DNA of 32,038 nucleotides from RGIG5612 sp045627365 (GTDB lineage Bacteria > Bacillota > Clostridia > Lachnospirales > Lachnospiraceae). The notes beneath the pieces are model-generated. The model saw nothing but the letters and a program-made list of their open reading frames with translations, was not told the DNA's origin and did not search any database. Both the position numbers and the translations under genes were made by a program. The first letter of the stretch is position 1. Each line of letters begins with the position of its first letter. This document shows positions 24,444 to 32,038 of this stretch, piece after piece. Location of the stretch: positions 1 through 32,038 of the forward strand of contig JAZQNN010000054.1 in the NCBI GenBank assembly GCA_045627365.1, in the 5' to 3' direction.

Positions 24444-26150
24444 ATGAAATTGACGGGAGCTCAGATCGTCATAGAGTGTCTGCTCGAGCAGGATGTCGAT
24501 ACTATCTTCGGTTATCCGGGTGGTACTATCCTCAATGTCTACGACGCGCTTTATGACTATACTGACAGAATCAAGCACATACTGACCGCCCACGAGCAGG
24601 GCGCATCACACGCGGCTGACGGCTATGCAAGAAGCACCGGCAAAGTCGGCGTGTGCTTCGCTACCTCAGGTCCCGGAGCAACTAACCTTACAACAGGTAT
24701 CGCAACGGCCTACATGGACTCATCACCGGTCGTTTTCATCACCTGTAACGTCTCCGAGGGACTCCTTGGTAAGGACACATTCCAGGAGGTCGACATCACC
24801 GGCGTTTCGATGCCTATTACCAAGTGCAATTATGTTGTAAATGATGTCACCAAGCTGGCCGACACGATCCGTGAAGGATTTGCTATCGCCAGAAGCGGTC
24901 GGCCCGGCCCTGTTCTTATTGATATCCTGAAAAACGTAACGGCTGCCACCACGGAATATGAGCCGCTTGAGAAGAGCAAACATTTTCAGGAAGGCCGTCT
25001 TGCCAAGCTCCTTGCCCGCTCCGGCGGAGACTTCAAGACCCCGTCCGTGGATCCGGCTGACATAGATAAACTCGTCGAGATGATCGACGAATCCAAAAAG
25101 CCGCTTCTTATCTGCGGCGGCGGTGTTGTCAGAAGCCGCTCAAATAAAGAATTTACCGAATTTGCCGAGAGGCTTGACGCACCGGTTGCCATCACACTTA
25201 TGGGCGGCGGCGGAATCTCCGGCACCAGCCCTCTTGCTACCGGAATGATCGGCATGCACGGTTCACAGGCCTCCAACATCGCCTGCGATACCTGCGATCT
25301 TCTGATCGCTGTCGGCTGCAGATTCTCCGACAGAGTCGCTCTTAATCCGGCAACTTTCGCAAGCCAGGCCAAGATCGTACAGATCGACATTGACCGTTCT
25401 GAGATCAACAAAAACGTACCGACCGACCACCACATCATCGGCGATGCCAAGAAGGTCCTTCAGGTCCTTAACGAGCGCGTTAAACAGCAGCATCACGAGG
25501 ATTGGAAGGCTGAGGTTTTCTCATATCCGACAGAGACCAAGTACGACGAAGGCGGCTCTAAGCTGACTCCGAAGCAGATCCTGCGCACGATCGCCGGCAA
25601 GGTCCCGGAGGATACCATCGTAGCTACCGATGTAGGTCAGCATCAGATGTGGTCGATCCAGCATTTTCACTTTGACTATCCGGGACAGCTTGTTACCAGC
25701 GGCGGATTCGGCACCATGGGCTTCGGCCTCGGCGCAGCGATCGGCGCCAAGGTCGGCAATCCGGACAAGACGGTAATCCATATTGCCGGAGACGGATGCT
25801 TCCGCATGAACTGCCATGAGCTGTGCACCGAGCAGGCATATGATATTCCTGTAATCACTTTTGTGTTCGACAACGGCACTCTCGGAATGGTTCGTCAGTG
25901 GCAGAACCTGATATATGACAAGCATTTCTCACAGACCACTCTTGACAGGGGACCTGATTTTGTAAAGCTCGCTGAGGCATACGGACTTAAAGGCAAGCGC
26001 GTTTACACTATCGATGACCTTAATGAAGCCCTTGACGAGGCTCTGGCGTGGGGACACGGATATGTTGTTGATTGCATGATCGACATCGACGAAATGGTTC
26101 GCCCGATGGTTCCTTCAGGCAGCAATATTACCAAATTCATCGCAATATAA
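24444..26150 (+). CDS. ilvB: Acetolactate synthase, catalytic subunit
   Basis: This thiamine-diphosphate enzyme condenses two pyruvates to acetolactate, or pyruvate with 2-oxobutyrate, in valine, leucine and isoleucine synthesis. It has 568 residues, the usual size. The cofactor-activating glutamate is E51 in TAHEQGASHAADGYAR. The thiamine-diphosphate/Mg motif runs from GDGCFRMN to VFDNGTLGMVRQWQ; the first Asn of the usual NN pair is Asp here, while the metal-binding Asn is kept. AAGGAGG precedes the ATG. It is the first structural gene of ilvBNCD and follows the attenuator. The regulatory subunit gene begins 11 bases after its stop. Confidence 0.97.
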   Translation: MKLTGAQIVIECLLEQDVDTIFGYPGGTILNVYDALYDYTDRIKHILTAHEQGASHAADGYARSTGKVGVCFATSGPGATNLTTGIATAYMDSSPVVFITCNVSEGLLGKDTFQEVDITGVSMPITKCNYVVNDVTKLADTIREGFAIARSGRPGPVLIDILKNVTAATTEYEPLEKSKHFQEGRLAKLLARSGGDFKTPSVDPADIDKLVEMIDESKKPLLICGGGVVRSRSNKEFTEFAERLDAPVAITLMGGGGISGTSPLATGMIGMHGSQASNIACDTCDLLIAVGCRFSDRVALNPATFASQAKIVQIDIDRSEINKNVPTDHHIIGDAKKVLQVLNERVKQQHHEDWKAEVFSYPTETKYDEGGSKLTPKQILRTIAGKVPEDTIVATDVGQHQMWSIQHFHFDYPGQLVTSGGFGTMGFGLGAAIGAKVGNPDKTVIHIAGDGCFRMNCHELCTEQAYDIPVITFVFDNGTLGMVRQWQNLIYDKHFSQTTLDRGPDFVKLAEAYGLKGKRVYTIDDLNEALDEALAWGHGYVVDCMIDIDEMVRPMVPSGSNITKFIAI

Positions 26151-26161
26151 GGAGGGACGAA

Positions 26162-26713
26162 ATGACTGAAGCGAAAAGACATACCTTATCGGCTATCGTT
26201 GATAACGAAGCGGGTGTCCTGTCACAGGTTTCCAGGCTATTCTCCCGCAAAGGTTACAACATCGAATCTCTTGCTGTGGGCACGACTGACAGTCCCGACA
26301 TCTCACGTATCACCATCGAGGTCATTGCGGACGAACAGCACATCAACCTCATCAGCAACCAGCTGCGAAAGCTGATCCCGGTACACTCCGTCAGAGTTCT
26401 GACACCGGAGATCTCCATCCGCAGGGAGCTTGTAATGATCAAGGTTAAAGCGCCCGCCGGCGTTGAGCGTAATGAGCTGATCCAGATCGCGAACATTTTC
26501 CGTGCATCGATCATCGATGTGTCGATCGGAGCGCTGACATTTGCGGTCATCGGCGATGAAGACAAGGTACAGGCATTTGAAAATATTTTGGACGAATTCG
26601 AGATACTCGAGCTGGTTCGTACCGGCATCGTAGCCCTTGAACGAGGACAGGAAACAATATATGACAAAACAAAGGTTAAAGGAGAATTTGACTATGGCAA
26701 AAATGTATTATGA
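26162..26713 (+). CDS. ilvN: Acetolactate synthase, regulatory subunit
   Basis: This subunit binds IlvB and confers valine feedback inhibition. The ATG at 26162 is fixed by AAGGAGGG upstream, giving 183 residues; the frame also opens upstream inside ilvB. An N-terminal ACT domain is clear (TLSAIVDNEAGVLSQVSRLF, GYNIESLAVG, DISRITIEV), followed by the small-subunit C-terminal domain (RRELVMIKVKAP, IANIFRASIIDVS). The last 20 bases overlap ilvC, whose ribosome site lies within ilvN, so the two are translationally linked. At 183 residues it is the long small-subunit type (like IlvH) rather than the short E. coli IlvN type. Confidence 0.95.
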   Translation: MTEAKRHTLSAIVDNEAGVLSQVSRLFSRKGYNIESLAVGTTDSPDISRITIEVIADEQHINLISNQLRKLIPVHSVRVLTPEISIRRELVMIKVKAPAGVERNELIQIANIFRASIIDVSIGALTFAVIGDEDKVQAFENILDEFEILELVRTGIVALERGQETIYDKTKVKGEFDYGKNVL

Positions 26714-27713
26714 AAAAGATTGTGATTTAAGCGCACTTGACGGCAAGAAGATCGCCATCATCGGATACGGCTCACAGGGTCACGCTCATGCTTTGAACCT
26801 CAGAGATTCAGGCTGCGACGTTATCGTAGGCCTTCGCAAGGGCGGCAAATCCTGGCCTGTAGCTGAGAACGACGGTTTCACAGTTATGAGCGTTCCGGAA
26901 GCTACCCAGGCAGCTGACATCATTATGATCCTCATCAATGACGAAGCTCAGGCTGATATGTACAGGAAGGACATTGCTCCTTACCTTACCGCAGGCAAGG
27001 CAATCGCATTTGCACATGGTTTCAATATCCGTTACAAACAGATCGTTCCTCCTGCAGACGTTGACGTATTCATGGCTGCACCTAAGGGACCCGGCCATAC
27101 AGTAAGAAGCCAGTATGTAGCAGGCAAGGGTGTTCCGTGCCTTATCGCAGTTCAGCAGGATGCTTCCGGCAAATGCTATGATATCGCCCTCGCTTACATC
27201 GCTGGCATCGGCGGCGCACGCGCAGGCATCATGGAGACCACAATGCACGACGAGACCGAGACCGACCTCTTCGGCGAGCAGTGCGTACTTTGCGGCGGCG
27301 TTGTAGACCTTATGAAATGCGGTTTCGAAACTCTGGTTGAAGCCGGCTACGAGCCTGAGAACGCATACTTCGAGTGCATTCACGAAATGAAGCTCATCGT
27401 TGACCTTATCAACAAGGGCGGCGTTCAGGCTATGAACTACTCTATCTCCGATACCGCTGAGTACGGCGAGTATGTATCCGGACCTCGCGTACTTCCTTAC
27501 GAGCAGACCAAGGCCAACATGAAGGCTGTTCTGGCTGACATTCAGGATGGTACATTTGCAGGCAAGTGGATCGCAGAGAACAAGAACGGCCGTACCTTCT
27601 TCAACAGCAAGAGAGACCTTCTTGCTCAGCATCCGATGGAGATCGTCGGCAAACAGCTCAGAGAGCAGATGCTGTGGAAGAACGACAATAATCTGGATAA
27701 CGCTTCGAACTAA
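26694..27713 (+). CDS. ilvC: Ketol-acid reductoisomerase
   Basis: This enzyme isomerises and reduces acetolactate to dihydroxyisovalerate, or the isoleucine-pathway equivalent. The start is ATG 26694, eight bases after AAAGGAGA, giving 339 residues: the short class I form. The Rossmann motif IIGYGSQGHAHALNLRDSG (about 22-40) and the following GLRKGGKSW are those of an NADPH-preferring enzyme. The catalytic histidine is in AFAHGFNIRY. Acidic metal ligands follow in ETDLFGEQCVLCGG and the EMKLIVDLI helix. It overlaps ilvN by 20 bases and is followed 23 bases later by ilvD. Confidence 0.97.
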   Translation: MAKMYYEKDCDLSALDGKKIAIIGYGSQGHAHALNLRDSGCDVIVGLRKGGKSWPVAENDGFTVMSVPEATQAADIIMILINDEAQADMYRKDIAPYLTAGKAIAFAHGFNIRYKQIVPPADVDVFMAAPKGPGHTVRSQYVAGKGVPCLIAVQQDASGKCYDIALAYIAGIGGARAGIMETTMHDETETDLFGEQCVLCGGVVDLMKCGFETLVEAGYEPENAYFECIHEMKLIVDLINKGGVQAMNYSISDTAEYGEYVSGPRVLPYEQTKANMKAVLADIQDGTFAGKWIAENKNGRTFFNSKRDLLAQHPMEIVGKQLREQMLWKNDNNLDNASN

Positions 27714-27736
27714 TTCATACTACCGGAGGTTGCCGA

Positions 27737-29398
27737 ATGAATTCTGATTTTATTAAAAAGGGTGTGGACAGGGCACCGAACAAGAGCCTTATGGTGGCGC
27801 TCGGCCTTACCGAGGAAGAGATCAACCGCCCGCTTATCGGTGTAGTCTGCTCATATAACGAGATCGTGCCGGGTCATATGCACCTCGACAAGATCGCCGA
27901 CGCAGTCAAAGCCGGCGTTCGTCTTGCCGGCGGTACGCCTATCATGTTCCCGGCGATCGCTGTCTGTGACGGAATCGCCATGGGCCACATCGGCATGAAA
28001 TATTCTCTCGTCACCCGTGACCTGATCGCGGATTCGACCGAGGCTATGGTTCTGGCTCATCAGTTTGACGGACTTGTAATGATTCCTAACTGTGACAAGA
28101 ACGTTCCCGGACTTTTGATGGCCGCTGCAAGGCTTAATATCCCGACGATCTTCTGTTCCGGCGGACCGATGCTTGCAGGTCATTTAAATGACGGCACACG
28201 CACCTGCCTCAGCCATATGTTTGAGGCAGTCGGCGCTTATCACGCAGGCAAAATGGACGAGGACGGCGTCAACGAGTATATTGAAAACGCATGCCCGTCA
28301 TGCGGTTCCTGTTCCGGCATGTACACTGCCAATTCAATGAACTGCCTGACCGAAGCGATCGGCATGGCACTTCCGGGCAACGGAACCATTCCGGCACCTC
28401 TTTCAGCACGCATTCGCCTCGCAAAACACGCAGGCATGAAGATCATGGAGCTTGTCGAGCGTGACATCAAGCCGCGCGACATAATGACCAAGGCCGCTTT
28501 CGATAACGCGGAAACCGTTGACATGGCTTTGGGATGCTCCACCAACACGATGCTCCACCTTCCTGCTATTGCGCATGAATGCGGCATTGAGATCACGATG
28601 GACCACTCCAACGAGATCAGCGCTCATACTCCTAATCTGTGTCATCTGGCACCTACCGGCCCGACCTTCATGGAAGATCTTGACCGTGCAGGCGGCGTTT
28701 ACGCAGTTATGAAAGAGCTCACAAAACGTGATCTTCTGAATCTCGACCTGATCACCGCAACCGGTAAGACCATGGCTGAGAACCTTGAAAATGTTGTTAA
28801 CAGGAATCCTGATGTCATCAGACCGATCGAGAACCCTTACTCTGAAAGCGGCGGAATCGCCGTACTCAAGGGCAATCTGGCTGTTGACGGATGCGTTGTC
28901 AAGCAGGCAGCCGTTGCTCCTGAGATGATGCAGCATTCAGGCCCTGCCCGCGTTTTCGATTCTGAAGAAGACGCCATCAAGGTCATCTATGCCGGCGAAA
29001 TCAAGCCTGGCGACGTCGTTGTTATCCGTTACGAAGGACCTAAAGGCGGTCCCGGCATGCGAGAGATGCTTAACCCGACCTCCGCGATCTGCGGAATGGG
29101 TCTTGGCGAAAGCGTAGCCCTCATAACAGACGGACGTTTTTCAGGCGCGACACGTGGCGCAGCTATCGGCCATGTAAGCCCTGAGGCTGCCGCAGGCGGC
29201 AATATCGCCCTCGTAGAAGAAGGCGACATTATCGATATCGATATCAAGGCCTGCACCATCAATATGCGTGTTTCAGACGAGGTCCTGGCTGAAAGACGAA
29301 GCCGCTGGAAAGAACCGGAGCTTAAAATCAAGACAGGCTATGCTGCACGCTACGCTAAGCTGGTTACCTCTGCTGACAAAGGCGCTGTTTTGATGTAA
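27737..29398 (+). CDS. ilvD: Dihydroxyacid dehydratase
   Basis: This iron-sulfur dehydratase forms the 2-oxo acid precursors of valine and isoleucine. It has 553 residues and a GGAGG ribosome site. Candidate cluster cysteines are C119 in NCDKNVPG and C186, C189 and C192 in ACPSCGSCSGMYTANSMNCL. Near residue 45 it has SYNEIVPGHMHL, with Gly where the plant-type 2Fe-2S enzymes carry a third cysteine. It therefore belongs with the oxygen-sensitive 4Fe-4S type, in keeping with an anaerobe. It is the last ilv gene; a large palindrome rather than a simple terminator follows. Confidence 0.96.
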   Translation: MNSDFIKKGVDRAPNKSLMVALGLTEEEINRPLIGVVCSYNEIVPGHMHLDKIADAVKAGVRLAGGTPIMFPAIAVCDGIAMGHIGMKYSLVTRDLIADSTEAMVLAHQFDGLVMIPNCDKNVPGLLMAAARLNIPTIFCSGGPMLAGHLNDGTRTCLSHMFEAVGAYHAGKMDEDGVNEYIENACPSCGSCSGMYTANSMNCLTEAIGMALPGNGTIPAPLSARIRLAKHAGMKIMELVERDIKPRDIMTKAAFDNAETVDMALGCSTNTMLHLPAIAHECGIEITMDHSNEISAHTPNLCHLAPTGPTFMEDLDRAGGVYAVMKELTKRDLLNLDLITATGKTMAENLENVVNRNPDVIRPIENPYSESGGIAVLKGNLAVDGCVVKQAAVAPEMMQHSGPARVFDSEEDAIKVIYAGEIKPGDVVVIRYEGPKGGPGMREMLNPTSAICGMGLGESVALITDGRFSGATRGAAIGHVSPEAAAGGNIALVEEGDIIDIDIKACTINMRVSDEVLAERRSRWKEPELKIKTGYAARYAKLVTSADKGAVLM

Positions 29399-29423
29399 TT
29401 TAGAATCTTTATAATTTAACGTG

Positions 29424-29524
29424 TGCCGGGCTCTTTATTATGGCGGTTTTTGATTTTCCGGGAAAAGCTACTTAACGCTTTTCCCGGAAAACAAAAAGAC
29501 GCCGAATTAAGGAAGAGCCCGGCA
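29424..29524. repeat. Long nested inverted repeat after ilvD
   Basis: A 101-base imperfect palindrome has three nested arms. The outer is TGCCGGGCTCTT (29424-29435) with AAGAGCCCGGCA (29513-29524). The middle is GGCG and TTTTT (29442-29451) with AAAAA and CGCC (29493-29503). The inner is TTTTCCGGGAAAAG (29454-29467) with CTTTTCCCGGAAAA (29478-29491), around a ten-base loop. No T-run follows either strand's outer arm, so it is not a standard intrinsic terminator. No transposase or clear target-site duplication was seen. Confidence 0.8.
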
Positions 29525-29530
29525 TATAAT
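29525..29530 (+). promoter_or_regulatory. Consensus -10 box before the AAA ATPase gene
   Basis: TATAAT sits directly after the palindrome and 11 bases before the ATG at 29542. A start point about seven bases downstream would leave a leader of only about five bases. No good -35 box is visible, since that position falls in the palindrome arm. Confidence 0.4.
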
Positions 29531-29541
29531 AAAAATTAAAC

Positions 29542-30852
29542 ATGTATAGACTTATATCGAAATTAATTTTATACAGCAACTTAGGCGAGGATAGTATCAT
29601 CTGTAATCTTTGCGGGATTTTCAGGGACTGGGAGACCAAAGGAAGTGACCCGGACGACCTTACCAGAAGAATTTACGCCGAGATCAAAAGGATCTTAGAC
29701 CTTTCCACGGATTACGGGTTCGATGAGAATCTGTGGCACAACTACCTTACCTATATCCTCGTTACCAATGAGAATTCTTTCTCACTGACTGCCGAGGGAA
29801 ATGGCGCAAGCGAAGGCGGAAGCGTTAATACTTTTGCCAGAAATGACTTCAAAGTCTTTAAGGCTCTCTTTGATTTCGACTTTGCGCCGATTGAAAAAGA
29901 CCTTGATATCGATTGCTTCAGTGTTATAAGCAATTACAAGGCGATCGCCAAGAACGAAGTGCTCTACGACAAGAACATTTCCGGGATCGTACGAGGCCTG
30001 AGCCGCAGGCTGGCCGCTGCGCAGGACGAGAACGAGTTTTTCGATCTTATTTCCGAGCAATACAAAGCGTACGGAGTGGGCATGTTCGGCCTGAACCGTG
30101 CGTTCAGGATCAAGGGTACCGGCGACACCCTCGAATTTCTACCGATCACTAACGCAGACACCATTCGCCTCACAGACCTCGTCGGATATGAGAGGCAGAA
30201 GGCTGAGCTGTGTGCTAATACAGAAGGCTTCTGCAGAGGCAGAAAGGCCAACAATGTGCTTCTTTACGGAGATGCCGGCACCGGCAAATCCTCAAGCATC
30301 AAAGCGGTGCTGAACGAATATTATAGTCAGGGACTCAGAATGATCGAGATCTACAAGAACCAGTTTGCGGATCTTTCTAACGTCATCGCAAGGCTTAAGA
30401 AGCGCAACTATAAGTTTATCATTTACATCGACGACCTCTCCTTTGAGGAGAACGAAGTCGAATACAAATTCCTGAAAGCCGTTATCGAAGGCGGCGTTGA
30501 AAACAGGCCTGACAACGTGCTGATCTATGCGACCTCCAACAGGCGTAATCTTGTCAAAGAGACCTGGAAGGACCGCGGCGACATGGAATACGACGGAGAC
30601 ATCCACCGCTCTGAGACGATGGAAGAAAAGCTGTCTCTTTCGAGCCGATTTGGCGTCAGGATCAACTATCCTAACCCGGCCAGACAGGAATTTAACAACA
30701 TCGTTATCGCGCTTGCAGGGCGCGCCGGCATTGATATGGACGAAGAGACACTTCTTTCCGAGGCCAACAAATGGGAGCTTCGCCACGGCGGTATCAGCGG
30801 CAGATGCGCGACCCAATTCATCAATAATTTGCTTAGTAAGCAAGCTCTTTAG
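29542..30852 (+). CDS. AAA-family ATP-binding protein (DUF815-like)
   Basis: This 436-residue ATPase resembles the DUF815 family. The N-terminal 200 residues are helical without a recognised motif. The ATPase core follows: Walker A LLYGDAGTGKSSSIKA (about 238-253), Walker B KFIIYIDDLSFE (near 291-302), sensor 1 IYATSNRRNLV, and a C-terminal helical lid ending GGISGRCATQFINNLL. Family function is not established. The ATG has no Shine-Dalgarno sequence; a TATAAT lies 11 bases upstream, suggesting a very short leader. glyA follows after 14 bases with its own ribosome site, so they are probably co-transcribed. An earlier start is excluded by lack of any better site. Confidence 0.85.
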   Translation: MYRLISKLILYSNLGEDSIICNLCGIFRDWETKGSDPDDLTRRIYAEIKRILDLSTDYGFDENLWHNYLTYILVTNENSFSLTAEGNGASEGGSVNTFARNDFKVFKALFDFDFAPIEKDLDIDCFSVISNYKAIAKNEVLYDKNISGIVRGLSRRLAAAQDENEFFDLISEQYKAYGVGMFGLNRAFRIKGTGDTLEFLPITNADTIRLTDLVGYERQKAELCANTEGFCRGRKANNVLLYGDAGTGKSSSIKAVLNEYYSQGLRMIEIYKNQFADLSNVIARLKKRNYKFIIYIDDLSFEENEVEYKFLKAVIEGGVENRPDNVLIYATSNRRNLVKETWKDRGDMEYDGDIHRSETMEEKLSLSSRFGVRINYPNPARQEFNNIVIALAGRAGIDMDEETLLSEANKWELRHGGISGRCATQFINNLLSKQAL

Positions 30853-30866
30853 AAAGGATTTATCAA

Positions 30867-32038
30867 ATGTACTCGTACGACACACTCTTTAACGCAGATC
30901 CGGAAGTAGCCCTTGCCATCAAAGGTGAAATCGATCGTCAGCATTCCCATCTGGAAATGATCGCATCAGAAAACTTCGTCAGCCCGGCCGTAATGGCGGC
31001 AATGGGCAGCCAGTTCACCAACAAATATGCCGAAGGATACCCCGGAAACCGTTATTACGGAGGATGCCAGTACACCGATATAGTTGAGAATCTCGCCAGA
31101 GACCGCGCAAAGCAGCTCTTCGGCTGTGAATATGTCAATGTTCAGCCACACGCCGGCAGCCAGGCAAATACGGCCGTAGAAATCGCTGTTTTGAAGCCGG
31201 GCGATACGATCCTCAGCATGAGTTTGAACCATGGCGGCCATTTGAGCCACGGCTCCAAAGCCAATATTTCCGGCATGCTCTACAATATTGAGAACTACGG
31301 TGTCGGAGAAGATGGTTTTATCGATTATGACGATGTATTAAAGCGTGCCAAGGAGACCCGCCCGAAGCTAATCATCAGCGGAGCAAGCGCATATCCAAGA
31401 GCAATTGATTTCAGAAAATTCAGAGAGATTGCCGATGAAGTCGGCGCAGTTCTTCTGGCAGACATCGCGCATATCGCCGGTCTCGTTGCTGCAGGCGAGC
31501 ACATGAGTTCGATTCCTTACGCACACGTTACAACCAGCACGACCCACAAGACCTTACGCGGTCCGAGAGGCGGCATGATCATGTCATCTCAGGCAGTTGC
31601 CGATGAGCTGAAGCTCAACAAAGCGATCTTCCCGGGACTTCAGGGCGGCCCATTGGTTCACGTGATCGCCGGCAAAGCAGTCTGCTACGGCGAAGCGCTT
31701 AAGCCTGAATTCAAGGCATACGCGCATCAGATCCGCCTGAATGCAGCCGCACTCGCATCAGCAATGATTGACCGTGGATTCACTCTTTTCTCGGGCGGCA
31801 CAGATAACCACCTGATTCTGGTCGACCTTCGTCCTATCGGTGTCAACGGCAAAGAAGCCGAGGACAGTCTTGACCTTGCAGGCATCACCTGCAACAAGAA
31901 CGCGATTCCGAACGACACTACCTCCAAGACCGTTACCGGAGGAATAAGACTCGGCACAGGCGCACTTACCACACGTGGAATGAATGAGCAGGATATGGTC
32001 ACGGTTGCAGAATGCATCAGACTGGTTCTTATAGATAA
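30867..32038 (+). CDS. glyA: Serine hydroxymethyltransferase (3' partial)
   Basis: This PLP enzyme interconverts serine and glycine and charges tetrahydrofolate with a one-carbon unit. The ATG at 30867 has AAAGGA eight bases upstream, and the frame is open to the last base, giving 390 codons of an expected 410-420. Family motifs are HLEMIASENFVS, KYAEGYPGNRYYGGC, VNVQPHAGSQAN, LLADIAHIAGLV and the PLP-lysine motif TTSTTHKTLRGPRGG. The terminal GGIRLGTGALTTRGM also fits. It follows the AAA ATPase by 14 bases and is likely in the same transcript. Only the last 20-30 residues are missing. Confidence 0.96.
   Translation, partial: MYSYDTLFNADPEVALAIKGEIDRQHSHLEMIASENFVSPAVMAAMGSQFTNKYAEGYPGNRYYGGCQYTDIVENLARDRAKQLFGCEYVNVQPHAGSQANTAVEIAVLKPGDTILSMSLNHGGHLSHGSKANISGMLYNIENYGVGEDGFIDYDDVLKRAKETRPKLIISGASAYPRAIDFRKFREIADEVGAVLLADIAHIAGLVAAGEHMSSIPYAHVTTSTTHKTLRGPRGGMIMSSQAVADELKLNKAIFPGLQGGPLVHVIAGKAVCYGEALKPEFKAYAHQIRLNAAALASAMIDRGFTLFSGGTDNHLILVDLRPIGVNGKEAEDSLDLAGITCNKNAIPNDTTSKTVTGGIRLGTGALTTRGMNEQDMVTVAECIRLVLID

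Noticed and set aside
26808..27632. 274-codon frame on the minus strand opposite ilvC
   Set aside because: It is a long frame antisense to a certain gene, has no recognisable protein motif and no upstream regulatory context.
29424..29524. Insertion sequence or proven MITE
   Set aside because: There is no transposase and no clear target-site duplication around the arms, and no second copy was noticed in the window.
1..32038. CRISPR array, tRNA, rRNA, prophage or toxin-antitoxin module
   Set aside because: No spaced direct repeats, cloverleaf or rRNA motifs, integrase or phage genes, or paired small toxin/antitoxin frames were found on either strand.

Overview
The window looks like ordinary chromosome of a Bacillota (Clostridia-type) bacterium. 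The evidence is the DnaD-domain protein paired with a DnaC-like helicase loader, the pth-mfd gene pair, the non-mevalonate gene ispE, strong AGGAGG-type ribosome sites, frequent TTG/GTG starts, and orphan LytTR and FCD-GntR regulators. A dihydroxyacid dehydratase without the extra cysteine of the 2Fe-2S type fits an anaerobe. No tRNA, rRNA, CRISPR array, transposase or phage gene was seen. Genus-level placement is not possible from sequence reading alone.

Layout. 1-1864: two tandem, related LysR regulators, the first cut by the window edge, ending at a bidirectional terminator. 1957-7061 (minus strand): a stand-alone LytTR regulator, then an apparent pncB-ileS operon (nicotinate phosphoribosyltransferase and a long isoleucyl-tRNA synthetase). 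7242-8850 (plus): overlapping plsC-murI, for lipid and peptidoglycan precursors. 8858-14896 (minus): a small membrane protein, an FCD-type GntR regulator, ispE, mfd and pth. ispE is preceded by three GTATAC-centred sites that look like the regulator's operators. pth and murC diverge from overlapping promoters. 14995-24092 (plus): murC, then a DnaA-box cluster leading into dnaD and a dnaC-like gene, then prs, a YdcF-like protein, a large unknown single-pass protein and exonuclease III. 24173-29398 (plus): the branched-chain amino acid operon ilvBNCD. 29424-29524: a long nested palindrome. 29542 to the end: a DUF815-type AAA ATPase and a partial glyA.

The most informative regulatory region precedes ilvB. 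A near-consensus promoter drives an unlisted 35-codon reading frame very rich in Ile, Val and Leu. A hairpin covers its Ile-Ile-Leu-Leu-Val codons, and a strong intrinsic terminator follows, with an alternative pairing that would disrupt it. This is the layout of ribosome-mediated attenuation, whereas Bacillota ilv operons are more often controlled by T-boxes, and no T-box is visible here.

A second theme is start sites without ribosome binding sites. plsC and pth each have an extended -10 element ending six bases before the ATG, which predicts leaderless transcripts. The ATPase gene at 29542 has a consensus -10 box eleven bases before its ATG. No clearly new multi-gene system was found. The best leads are the ilv attenuator, the DnaA-box array at the helicase-loader genes, the GntR operator triplet, the leaderless promoters and the 101-base palindrome.
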